Below are positions 6,705 through 13,653 of a stretch of 15,890 nucleotides of DNA, piece by piece. This DNA comes from an uncultured Gammaproteobacteria bacterium (GTDB lineage Bacteria; Pseudomonadota; Gammaproteobacteria; Steroidobacterales; JABDMI01). Below the pieces are notes generated by a model, which searched no databases, was not told the DNA's origin, and worked only from the letters and a program-made list of their open reading frames with translations. The position numbers were made by a program, and so were the translations under genes. Location: positions 1-15,890 of the forward strand of contig CALHVH010000007.1 of NCBI GenBank assembly GCA_938039225.1, read 5' to 3'. Position 1 is the stretch's first letter; every line of letters begins with the position of its first letter.

Positions 6705-8495
6705 ATGAAAATCAAAAGTTTAATTCTAATTTGCATCTTTATTCTTGCTTCCAACGCTTTAGCCGAAATAACTCATACTGTTACGTTTAAAGATAAGGCC
6801 CATAATTATTTTGAAGTAGAAAGCCAATTCGACGTACCTGAAGGACAAGCAGAACTAGAGTTAGTTATGGCGACATGGACTCCAGGTTCTTACTTGGTAA
6901 GAGAATATTCACGACATATAGAAAATGTTGAATTAGAACAAGCTGGTAAGCTTGAAAAAATTGCCAAGAATATTTGGAAAGCATCTGAACTTGAAAACTC
7001 AACTGTTCGTTTGAAATACCGAGTGTATGCAAGAGAATTAACGGTCCGTACTAATTGGGTTGAACGCGAGTTTGCTTTTATTAATGGTGCACCAACATTT
7101 ATGCGACCAATGGGTAAAGATAATTTACCTCACTATATTGGTTTAGAGCTACCGGAAGAGTGGAATGATTCGGCGACTTCATTAAGTGAAATTAATCGTC
7201 GCAAGCATTTATATGTTGCTGAAAACTGGGATGAGTTAGTAGATAGCCCAATTGTTGCTGGTAATTTGCAGTTAAAGGAGTTAAAAACCAAGTCAAAACA
7301 AAAACATTTCTTAGTGAATGTTGGGAATATTGATTCATGGGATATAGTAAAGGCTAGTGAAGATGTATCCAAGGTAGTGAATAGCCAATTGGATTTTTGG
7401 GGAACAGATCCTTTTACTAAACCTTATTATTTTTTAAATTTAATAGCTGAAGGTCGTGGAGGTTTAGAACATAAGCATTCCACTGCCTTAATAAGCACTC
7501 GTTTTACCATGCAAGAGCGTGAAACGTGGACTAAGTGGTTAAATTTAGTTGCGCATGAGTACTTTCACTCTTGGAATGTTAAACGTTTACGACCTAAAGC
7601 CTTAGGTCCATTTGATTACGAGCAAGAGAATTACACACAAGAGTTATGGTTCTCTGAAGGTTTAACCTCATATTACGCCGCTTTACTTAATCAGCGTGCT
7701 GGTCTAACTACTAGAAAAGAATTTTCCAAAGTGATTGCGGGAAGTATCAAACGTTTAAGCGAGATTGCAGGACAAACGACTCGTTCGGTGGCTGATGCAT
7801 CATTTGACGCTTGGATTAGATCTTATCGACCGGATGAGAATTCTGATAATGCAAATGTTAGTTATTACACCAAGGGTGCAATGATTGGTTTCTTATTAGA
7901 TGCAAGACTTAGAAAAAGTACCAATAATCAAAAAAGCTTAGATGATCTGATGCGTAGTGCGAGTGATTTATATTCAGGTGATGAAGGTTTTCAAAATCAA
8001 GATATTTATGATTTAGTCAGTGAGCTTGATTCAACAACTGCTGAATACCTTAAATCTCTTGTGGAAAGTGCAGAGTACTTAGACTTTTCTGAGCCAATAG
8101 ACTATTTTGGGCTTGAACTAGAAACTAAAAAAGAAAAAAAAGCGGACGATGTTTCATTGCCTATTGCCTTTTTGGGATTTAATTTTGATAAATCGAAAAA
8201 TGATTTAGTGGTGAGCAAAGTTTTGCGAGAGACTCCAGTCTTTATAGCCGGTGTCAATGCTCAAGACGAGTTACTTGCCATTGATGGTATTCGCGTTAAG
8301 AAATCTGACTTTGATAAGCGTATGAAAGCTTATAGACCAAATACTGAGGTGGAACTCTTATTGTCACGTCGTGGAAAATTAATCAGCTTAAAGGCCAAGA
8401 CTAGTGAGAAACCACTTAAAGAATGGAAACTTAAAGAATTAAAAGAGCCTTCCGAAGAACAGAAGGCCAATTTGCTGAAGTGGTTAGAGTCTTAG
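6705..8495 (+). CDS. Secreted M61-family metallopeptidase with PDZ domain
   Basis: M61 (glycyl aminopeptidase family) zinc peptidase, probably exported. I start it at ATG 6705, where a signal peptide begins (MKIKSLILICIFILASNALA, cleavage after residue 20). The open frame extends to 6645, but those 20 residues precede the signal peptide and look non-coding. The N-terminal beta domain (about 21-190, with TWTPGSYLVREYSRH) is followed by GGLEHKHS (252-259) and the zinc site HEYFH (284-288, followed by SWNVKRLRP), with the third ligand likely Glu318 in ELWFSEGLTSYYA. A PDZ domain occupies about 505-570 (FIAGVNAQDELLAIDGIRV). The mature length of about 575 residues is normal. Its TAG stop overlaps the stop of convergent purC by 4 bases. 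No good Shine-Dalgarno is visible. Natural substrates are unknown; a role in peptide scavenging is inference. Confidence 0.93.
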   Translation: MKIKSLILICIFILASNALAEITHTVTFKDKAHNYFEVESQFDVPEGQAELELVMATWTPGSYLVREYSRHIENVELEQAGKLEKIAKNIWKASELENSTVRLKYRVYARELTVRTNWVEREFAFINGAPTFMRPMGKDNLPHYIGLELPEEWNDSATSLSEINRRKHLYVAENWDELVDSPIVAGNLQLKELKTKSKQKHFLVNVGNIDSWDIVKASEDVSKVVNSQLDFWGTDPFTKPYYFLNLIAEGRGGLEHKHSTALISTRFTMQERETWTKWLNLVAHEYFHSWNVKRLRPKALGPFDYEQENYTQELWFSEGLTSYYAALLNQRAGLTTRKEFSKVIAGSIKRLSEIAGQTTRSVADASFDAWIRSYRPDENSDNANVSYYTKGAMIGFLLDARLRKSTNNQKSLDDLMRSASDLYSGDEGFQNQDIYDLVSELDSTTAEYLKSLVESAEYLDFSEPIDYFGLELETKKEKKADDVSLPIAFLGFNFDKSKNDLVVSKVLRETPVFIAGVNAQDELLAIDGIRVKKSDFDKRMKAYRPNTEVELLLSRRGKLISLKAKTSEKPLKEWKLKELKEPSEEQKANLLKWLES

Positions 8496-9412
8496 TCTAA
8501 CCATTCCTCTAATGTTTTATCAGTAAGCTTAAGCAAAGCTTCCTCATACTTTTCAGCAGACTTATTTCGTACATCTAATGGTACATTGGGCCCTGGGGCG
8601 GTTTTGTTCCAATCTAGGGTTTCTAGATAATCACGCACAAATTGCTTATCAAAACTTGGCGGGCTAATACCGACTTTATAGCTGGCAGCCGGCCAATAGC
8701 GTGAAGAATCGGGAGTTAGAATTTCATCAATTAAGACTAAGTTGTCATCTTTGTCTAAACCAAATTCGAATTTTGTATCCGCAAGAATAATTCCTCGCTC
8801 AGCTGCAAACTCTGAAGCGAAATTATAAATTTCTATTGATACATCTCTGACTTTCTCGGCAAGCTCTAAACCAATTAAATCGACAACCGTATCAAAATCG
8901 ATATTTTCATCGTGGTCGCCTTTCTCCGCCTTGGTGGCTGGAGTAAAAATAGGTTCTGGCAATTTGTCAGCCATTTGTAATTGGGCAGGCAAAGGTATGC
9001 CACAAACTGAACCGGTTTTTTGATAGTCTTTCCAACCGCTACCAATCAAGTAACCTCGTACAACGGCTTCCACAGGTAAAGCTTTAAGACGCTTAACTAC
9101 CATGCTGCGACCTCTGACTTGTTCAAGATCCTCTTTATTCTCTAATACTTCTTCGATATCTAGGTCAGCTCTATGACTTTTAATAATAGAGTCGGTCTTA
9201 TCAAACCAAAAATTGGTAATTTGAGTAAGAATTTGACCTTTGCCAGGAATCGGCTCTGGCAAGACTACATCAAAAGCCGATAAACGATCGCTGGCCACAA
9301 TCAACATATGCTCATCATCAATCGCAAACAAGTCGCGTACTTTGCCTTGATAAATTGGTTCCAAGCCCTTAAGTTTGGTTTCGTATACTGTTGTTTTGGC
9401 TGAATCTTTCAT
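8492..9412 (-). CDS. purC: Phosphoribosylaminoimidazole-succinocarboxamide synthase (long form)
   Basis: SAICAR synthetase joins CAIR and aspartate with ATP, the step directly after PurE. The 306-residue length is that of the longer, yeast-like form, not the roughly 237-residue E. coli type. Motifs are IYQGKVRDLFAIDDEHMLIVASDRLSAFDV (nucleotide-binding), GKGQILTQITNFWF, VVKRLKALPVEAVVRGYLIGSGWKDY, TPATKAEKGDHDENI and ILADTKFEFG...LIDEILTPDSSRYWPA, which carries the active-site acidic residues. The start ATG is 9410-9412 with a weak CGGA before it. purC stands alone here, about 7 kb from purE-purK on the same strand and with no other purine gene beside it. Its 3' end overlaps the end of the peptidase gene, so there is no room for an intergenic terminator. 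Confidence 0.97.
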   Translation of the reverse strand: MKDSAKTTVYETKLKGLEPIYQGKVRDLFAIDDEHMLIVASDRLSAFDVVLPEPIPGKGQILTQITNFWFDKTDSIIKSHRADLDIEEVLENKEDLEQVRGRSMVVKRLKALPVEAVVRGYLIGSGWKDYQKTGSVCGIPLPAQLQMADKLPEPIFTPATKAEKGDHDENIDFDTVVDLIGLELAEKVRDVSIEIYNFASEFAAERGIILADTKFEFGLDKDDNLVLIDEILTPDSSRYWPAASYKVGISPPSFDKQFVRDYLETLDWNKTAPGPNVPLDVRNKSAEKYEEALLKLTDKTLEEWLD

Positions 9413-9501
9413 GAAAATCCGATATTTTGCTATAGTGTTTGTTATGAACCTTAAACCAGAATGTAGATCTCTCGCTCAAGAATAATTCGCAATTTTAACA
9501 T

Positions 9502-9514
9502 GCCAAGACTTGGC
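9502..9514. promoter_or_regulatory. Perfect 13-base palindrome between purC and djlA
   Basis: GCCAAG-A-CTTGGC forms perfect 6-base arms around a single central A in the 132-base divergent region between purC and djlA. It is 88 bases upstream of the purC start and 31 upstream of the djlA start, a position suited to an operator for either gene. It resembles no regulator site that I can name (it is not a PurR, LexA or CRP box). A chance palindrome is possible. The rest of 9413-9544 is AT-rich with no gene. Confidence 0.3.
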
Positions 9515-9544
9515 TTACTCAGATATGGTCAATAAACAAATTTA

Positions 9545-10504
9545 ATGTCAGAAATTTTTCACAGGGCAAGAAATGCTTTTCACTTTGTACAGAATCACTT
9601 TGGCAAGATATTAGGTGGTTTCATCGGGATGTTTTGGGCAAAAGATGTTTTTGCCTTTTTTGTGGGTGTGGCTTTGGGCGCACAATTTGATATTGGACTA
9701 CGTGGAGATTCGCAAAAGAAATTTTCCGGCATTGATAAGTTTTCACCAAAAAAACGCGAACTTTTTATTAGGCTTTTTTATAACGTTATGGGCCACATAG
9801 CAAAAGCGGATGGGCGTGTAAGTTCAGAAGAAATCGAGATTGCTGAAGCTTTAATGAATGAGTTAAAACTAACGGCAAGTGAAAAAAAACTGGCTCAGCG
9901 TTCTTTTAATCGAGGTAAAAACCCAGAATTCCCTTTAGCATCTAGCTTACAAACATTTTATAAGTCTTTTCGTTTTAATGTTTCTTTACGTGAATGGTTT
10001 GTACGTTTACAAATTCAGGTGGCATTGGCAGGTGATGGTTTATCCGGAATTGTGACCAATCTAATAATGGCCACGGCGGGTCAATTAGATATTCCAGGCT
10101 CCCGTGTGAGTGACTTAATTCGTGAGGCGCGAATTCATAATTCATTTACCGTTTATGGTAATCGAAAAAAAGCAGGTAATTATTATCAACGTCAAAAACA
10201 ACGAAATTACAGTCGTTATGAAAATTCGCATGATGAAAAATTCTCATCACGCTCAAAACGTCAACGTACTAGTAGGGCTCCTGCTGCAAGAAATGAACTA
10301 TTGGAAGCTTATGTGGTTTTGGGAGTTAGCGCTGCGGACACGCCCAAAGACATTACACGAGCTTATCGTCGCTTAATTAGTCAAAATCACCCAGACAAGG
10401 TGATTGGGCAAGGTGGTGGGGAGGCTGCGCGTGAACGAGCGAATAAAAAGACCATAGAAATCCGCAAAGCCTATGAACTCATCAAAGAACGTCGAAATTT
10501 CTAG
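9545..10504 (+). CDS. djlA: Membrane-anchored J-domain co-chaperone, DjlA type
   Basis: DjlA is an inner-membrane DnaJ-like protein that stimulates DnaK ATPase from the cytoplasmic face. The 319 residues show, in order: an N-terminal hydrophobic segment (about 20-48, GKILGGFIGMFWAKDVFAFFVGVALG) ending in the FDIGLRG turn; a TerB-like helical domain (about 70-195) with the acidic turns AKADGRVSSEE and LAGDGLSGI; a basic, low-complexity linker (about 203-248, rich in Arg, Lys, Gln, Tyr and Ser); and a C-terminal J domain (about 251-319) with YVVLGVSAADTPKDITRAYRRL and the essential HPD at 282-284, ending KAYELIKERRNF like E. coli DjlA. E. coli DjlA has about 271 residues; the extra length is in the N-terminus and linker. 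The start is ATG 9545 and lacks a clear Shine-Dalgarno. rpe follows after 68 bases. Confidence 0.94.
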   Translation: MSEIFHRARNAFHFVQNHFGKILGGFIGMFWAKDVFAFFVGVALGAQFDIGLRGDSQKKFSGIDKFSPKKRELFIRLFYNVMGHIAKADGRVSSEEIEIAEALMNELKLTASEKKLAQRSFNRGKNPEFPLASSLQTFYKSFRFNVSLREWFVRLQIQVALAGDGLSGIVTNLIMATAGQLDIPGSRVSDLIREARIHNSFTVYGNRKKAGNYYQRQKQRNYSRYENSHDEKFSSRSKRQRTSRAPAARNELLEAYVVLGVSAADTPKDITRAYRRLISQNHPDKVIGQGGGEAARERANKKTIEIRKAYELIKERRNF

Positions 10505-10533
10505 AATCTGTCCTTTCAGTTGGCATAAAAAGG

Positions 10534-10539
10534 TAAAAT
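10534..10539 (+). promoter_or_regulatory. Possible -10 element for rpe
   Basis: TAAAAT lies 34 bases before the rpe start in the 68-base djlA-rpe gap. It matches five of six consensus -10 positions. The hexamer at the right distance upstream (TCCTTT with a 17-base spacer) is a poor -35. Transcription could start near 10546. Read-through from djlA is equally possible, because no terminator hairpin was seen between the genes. Confidence 0.3.
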
Positions 10540-10572
10540 GCTGTCAACATTTAACCCATATCGGATACTTAC

Positions 10573-11256
10573 ATGAGCGTTTTTGAATCAGACAAACTTC
10601 TTATTTCCCCATCTATTCTTTCGGCTAATTTCGCAAAATTAGGCGAAGAGGTTGATAATGTTTTAGCAGCCGATGCCGATATGGTGCATTTTGATGTAAT
10701 GGATAATCATTACGTTCCAAACCTAACGATTGGACCTATGGTTTGTAAAGCCTTAAGAGACCATGGTGTAAGTGCACCTATTGATGTGCATTTAATGGTT
10801 CAGCCTGTGGATAGTTTAATAGGCATGTTTGCGGATGCTGGCGCTTCAATAATTACTTTTCATCCTGAGGCCTCAAATCATGTAGACCGAAGTCTGCAGC
10901 TGATTCGCGACGCGGGTTGTAAGGCTGGCTTAGTTCTGAATCCTGCAACACCAATTACCTGGTTAGAGCATGTCATGGATAAGTTGGATATGGTATTGCT
11001 GATGTCTGTTAATCCAGGCTTTGGAGGTCAGTCCTTCATTCCATCAACATTGGATAAGTTACGACTTGTGCGAGATATGATTGATGAAAGTCCTTACGAT
11101 ATTCGCTTAGAGGTTGATGGTGGCGTGAAAGTAAATAATATCGCAGAGATTAAAAAAGCTGGAGCTGATACCTTTGTAGCTGGCTCAGCAATTTTTAATA
11201 CTGATGATTATGCGGCAACTATTCAGGCGATGCGTGCTGAGTTGGCTAAGGGTTGA
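10573..11256 (+). CDS. rpe: Ribulose-phosphate 3-epimerase
   Basis: Rpe interconverts ribulose 5-phosphate and xylulose 5-phosphate in the non-oxidative pentose phosphate pathway. The 227-residue (beta/alpha)8 barrel carries the full set of family motifs: ISPSILSANFAKLGEEV at the first strand, MVHFDVMDNHYVPNLTIGP with metal-binding His39 and Asp41, IDVHLMVQP with His73, ITFHPEAS, VLLMSVNPGFGGQSFIPSTLDKL and RLEVDGGVKVNNI with the second catalytic aspartate, then DTFVAGSAIF. The start ATG at 10573 has GGA 7 bases upstream. In many gammaproteobacteria rpe is followed by gph and trpE; here it is followed 13 bases after its stop by a repeat element and then trpG. Confidence 0.98.
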   Translation: MSVFESDKLLISPSILSANFAKLGEEVDNVLAADADMVHFDVMDNHYVPNLTIGPMVCKALRDHGVSAPIDVHLMVQPVDSLIGMFADAGASIITFHPEASNHVDRSLQLIRDAGCKAGLVLNPATPITWLEHVMDKLDMVLLMSVNPGFGGQSFIPSTLDKLRLVRDMIDESPYDIRLEVDGGVKVNNIAEIKKAGADTFVAGSAIFNTDDYAATIQAMRAELAKG

Positions 11257-11269
11257 TTTACAACATAAA

Positions 11270-11348
11270 AGATTGCCGCGCTACGCTCGCAATGACTGAT
11301 ATTTAAGAGTTATGTCATTGCGAGGAGCGATATGCGACGCGGCAATCT
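11270..11348. repeat. REP/BIME-like inverted repeat element, copy B (tips inward)
   Basis: A 79-base hairpin-forming element fills the rpe-trpG gap. The outer arms AGATTGCCGCG (11270-11280) and CGCGGCAATCT (11338-11348) are perfect 11-base inverted repeats. The inner arms CTCGCAATGAC (11286-11296) and GTCATTGCGAG (11314-11324) pair over another 11 bases, with a 17-base loop. The right half aligns with the left half of copy A: both have GTCATTGCG, then GCGATA, then CGACGCGGCAAT and TCA. In copy B the CATTGCG ends face inward, whereas in copy A they face outward, the two arrangements expected of paired REP units. The element ends 20 bases before the trpG start codon. Confidence 0.85.
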
Positions 11349-11368
11349 CAAACTACGAAAACTCCTAC

Positions 11369-11986
11369 ATGATTTTAATGATCGACAACTACGATTCTTT
11401 CACCTATAACTTGGTGCAATACCTAGAAGAATTACAAGAAAAATTATCTATAGACAAGTCTATTGGTGAAGTCAAAGTCGTACGAAATGATCAATTTACT
11501 TTAGCTGATATCCGTCAATGGAATCCTCAATACATCATTCTTTCACCAGGACCGTGCACCCCAGATGAAGCGGGTTTATGTCTGGAAGTGATTAAAGAAT
11601 TTGCTCCAAGTGTTCCAATGTTTGGAGTGTGTTTGGGTTTTCAATGCATGGTACAAGCACTAGGTGGCAAAGTGATAAACGCCAAAGAAGTAATGCATGG
11701 CAAAACCTCAATGATTATGCATGATGGTGCTGTTGAATATTATGGTATATCTCAGCCTTTTGAGGCTACGCGTTATCATTCCTTAGTGGCAGATATTCAT
11801 ACTTTGCCAACAGATTTAGAAGTGAGTTCTTGGACTAGAGCTCAAGATGGGGCGATTGATGAGCTCATGGGGTTTAGACACAGGCAGTGGCCAATGATTG
11901 GTGTGCAATATCACCCGGAATCCATTCTTACAGTGCAAGGAAAGGCGATTTTAGAAAATTTTTTAAGGCGTTATCAGAGTTACTAG
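11369..11986 (+). CDS. trpG: Glutamine amidotransferase of anthranilate / aminodeoxychorismate synthase
   Basis: This class I glutamine amidotransferase supplies ammonia to TrpE (anthranilate) or PabB (folate p-aminobenzoate). From ATG 11369 it has 205 residues starting MILMIDNYDSFTYNLVQYL. Visible motifs are ILSPGPCTPDEAG (oxyanion region), GVCLGFQ with nucleophile Cys88, MHGKTSMIMHDG, RYHSLV and YHPESILT with His182 and Glu184 completing the triad. The usual GVCLGHQ reads GVCLGFQ here. The frame stays open to ATG 11312, but that 19-residue extension (MSLRGAICDAAISNYENSY) is encoded by repeat copy B and is unlike any family N-terminus. No Shine-Dalgarno precedes 11369. No trpE, trpD, trpC or pabB is in the window, so TrpG and PabA roles cannot be told apart; a shared role is likely (inference). 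Confidence 0.9.
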   Translation: MILMIDNYDSFTYNLVQYLEELQEKLSIDKSIGEVKVVRNDQFTLADIRQWNPQYIILSPGPCTPDEAGLCLEVIKEFAPSVPMFGVCLGFQCMVQALGGKVINAKEVMHGKTSMIMHDGAVEYYGISQPFEATRYHSLVADIHTLPTDLEVSSWTRAQDGAIDELMGFRHRQWPMIGVQYHPESILTVQGKAILENFLRRYQSY

Positions 11987-12005
11987 ATAAGAAGCGTCAG
12001 TTACT

Positions 12006-12653
12006 CTATGTGCGAATAACTATAGTCTCACCAGGACGAACATTGTGTACCACAATGGTTTTACCACTGACTGCAATCAAGCCTTCTTCATCCAAGATTT
12101 TTAAAACGCGACCAGCCATTTCACGTGAGCACCCAACCAATCGGCTGAGCTCAGTGCGGGAAACTTTAATTTGCATACCATCAGGATGAGTCATTGCATC
12201 CGGCTCGGTGCATAGTTCCATCAGTGTATGTGCGATTCGACCTGTTACATCAACAAACGCTAAATTGCCTAGTTTGATATTGGTTTTGTTGAGGCGATTG
12301 GCCAGTTGACTGGCTAGCTCAAATAATATTTGAGGGTGTTGTTTTACTAGTTCGCGAAAGCGAGGATAAGTCATTTCAGCCAGTACACATTTTGTACGTG
12401 TACGCACCCAAGCGCTACGTTCAGCTCTATCTTCAAATAAACCCATTTCGCCAAGGAATTCACCCTTGTTTAAATACGATAGAACAATTTCATTACCGTC
12501 TTTGTCTTCAATTAAAACTTCTACCGATCCTTCGACAATATAGAACAAGCTATCAGGGACATCTCCCGCATGAATTACTACAGCTTTATTGTTTAATTCG
12601 CGTGTACGACTCTTTTCTAGAAAAATTTGAATGGCTTCGTTTTGTGCTGACAT
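12006..12653 (-). CDS. crp: cAMP receptor protein family regulator (CRP/Vfr)
   Basis: A global transcription regulator of the CRP/Vfr type, 215 residues. The N-terminal cyclic-nucleotide domain has GEFLGEMGLFEDRAERSAWVRTRTKC with Glu69, Arg79 and Ser80, equivalent to E. coli CRP Glu72, Arg82 and Ser83. The C-helix has TNIKLGNLAFVDVTGRIA, keeping Thr124 but with Asn for the next Ser. The helix-turn-helix (about 166-192) has SRTELSRLVGCSREMAGRVLKILDEEGLI, with Arg177, Glu178 and Arg182 at the positions that read TGTGA in E. coli, so the same site preference is expected. The tail NVRPGETIVIRT extends a little beyond E. coli CRP. AGGA lies 7 bases before the ATG (12651-12653). It converges on trpG with a 19-base gap and diverges from speD across 172 bases. 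No full TGTGA-N6-TCACA site was seen in that gap. Confidence 0.96.
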   Translation of the reverse strand: MSAQNEAIQIFLEKSRTRELNNKAVVIHAGDVPDSLFYIVEGSVEVLIEDKDGNEIVLSYLNKGEFLGEMGLFEDRAERSAWVRTRTKCVLAEMTYPRFRELVKQHPQILFELASQLANRLNKTNIKLGNLAFVDVTGRIAHTLMELCTEPDAMTHPDGMQIKVSRTELSRLVGCSREMAGRVLKILDEEGLIAVSGKTIVVHNVRPGETIVIRT

Positions 12654-12727
12654 GATTTTATCCTGCTGAAAACTTAGGCTAAGGCTATCAATCCTAGCGA
12701 CTTAATACTAGTGCGAATTTTCTTGTT

Positions 12728-12754
12728 TGAGTATTTGAAGTATAAAAATACTCA
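12728..12754. promoter_or_regulatory. Inverted repeat in the crp/speD divergent region
   Basis: TGAGTATTT (12728-12736) and AAATACTCA (12746-12754) are perfect 9-base inverted arms around a 9-base centre that contains TATAA. The element lies 75 bases upstream of the crp start and 74 upstream of the speD start, nearly midway in the 172-base gap. It could be a two-fold operator for either gene or a hairpin in a speD leader. It does not match the CRP consensus. The only other promoter-like signal seen is a GATAAT at 12787-12792 with a poor -35 upstream. Confidence 0.4.
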
Positions 12755-12825
12755 CTCTAGGTATTTCTTAGGCCATAAAAATAGGAGATAATTATAAGCT
12801 AATTTGATTTAAACGAGCAATTCTA

Positions 12826-13641
12826 ATGGTTGAAAAACTCAGGCTACATGGCTTTAATAACCTTACTAAAACTCTTAGTTTTAATATCTACGATATTTGT
12901 TATGCAAAGAATAAGAAAAACAGAGAAGAGTATATCGAATACATTGATGAAGTGTATAACGCAGAGCGTCTGACACAAATTTTAACCGACGTAACTAGAA
13001 TCATAGGTGCTAACGTTTTAAATATTGCGCATCAAGATTATGATCCAATGGGTGCAAGTGTAACTATTCTTATTTCCGAAGAACCCGTTGAAAACGCTTT
13101 AGCTAAATCGAATTCAGAAGCGCCTGGCCCATCTCAAGAATCGGTGGTTGCTCATTTAGATAAAAGCCATATCACAGTGCATACCTATCCAGAAAGTCAT
13201 CCTGATAATGGTATTAGTACTTTTAGAGCGGATATAGATGTTTCAACTTGTGGAAAAATTTCGCCCCTTAAGGCTTTGAACTATCTTATTCATAGCTTGG
13301 AATCGGATATCGTGATTATGGATTACCGCGTTCGTGGCTTTACTAGGGACGTCAACGGTGACAAACATTATATTGACCATAAAATTGATTCTATTCAAAA
13401 TTTCTTGCCACTAGATATTACTGAAAAATATCGCATGGTGGATGTGAATGTGTATCAAGAAAATATTTTCCATACCAAAATGATGGTTAAGGATTTGGAG
13501 CTAGATAATTATTTATTCGGCGAGGGTGAAACGGCTTTTGATGATGCTGAGCAAGAAAATATTCGTGAACGAATTAAAACCGAGATGCTAGAAATATTTT
13601 ATGGTCGCAATATGCAAAAAGGAAATGCTGACGAAATTTAA
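12826..13641 (+). CDS. speD: S-adenosylmethionine decarboxylase proenzyme
   Basis: SpeD makes decarboxylated S-adenosylmethionine, the aminopropyl donor for spermidine. It is a pyruvoyl enzyme that cleaves itself. The 271 residues match the E. coli-type (264-residue) enzyme almost throughout: KLRLHGFNNLTKTLSFNIYDICYA, YIEYIDEVYNAERLT, ILTDVTRIIGANVLNIAHQDY, VVAHLDKSHITVHTYPESHP and STFRADIDVSTCGKISPLKALNYLIH. Cleavage is expected between Lys113 and Ser114 in the LDKSH segment, with Ser114 becoming the pyruvoyl group; Cys142 in the STCG motif is the conserved catalytic cysteine. The start has only a weak GAG 8 bases upstream. speE is not adjacent, as is also the case in Pseudomonas. It ends 12 bases from the stop of convergent coq7. 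Confidence 0.97.
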   Translation: MVEKLRLHGFNNLTKTLSFNIYDICYAKNKKNREEYIEYIDEVYNAERLTQILTDVTRIIGANVLNIAHQDYDPMGASVTILISEEPVENALAKSNSEAPGPSQESVVAHLDKSHITVHTYPESHPDNGISTFRADIDVSTCGKISPLKALNYLIHSLESDIVIMDYRVRGFTRDVNGDKHYIDHKIDSIQNFLPLDITEKYRMVDVNVYQENIFHTKMMVKDLELDNYLFGEGETAFDDAEQENIRERIKTEMLEIFYGRNMQKGNADEI

Positions 13642-13653
13642 GATAGGCTTTAG

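Noticed and set aside
11312..11368. TrpG N-terminal extension MSLRGAICDAAISNYENSY as the annotated start
   Set aside because: It is encoded by the repeat element and resembles no TrpG/PabA N-terminus, so the ATG at 11369 is preferred; kept as a finding because the repeat start has a purine-rich stretch before it.
12654..12825. CRP autoregulatory site in front of crp
   Set aside because: No TGTGA-N6-TCACA or close variant could be found in the gap; the only inverted repeat there does not fit the consensus.
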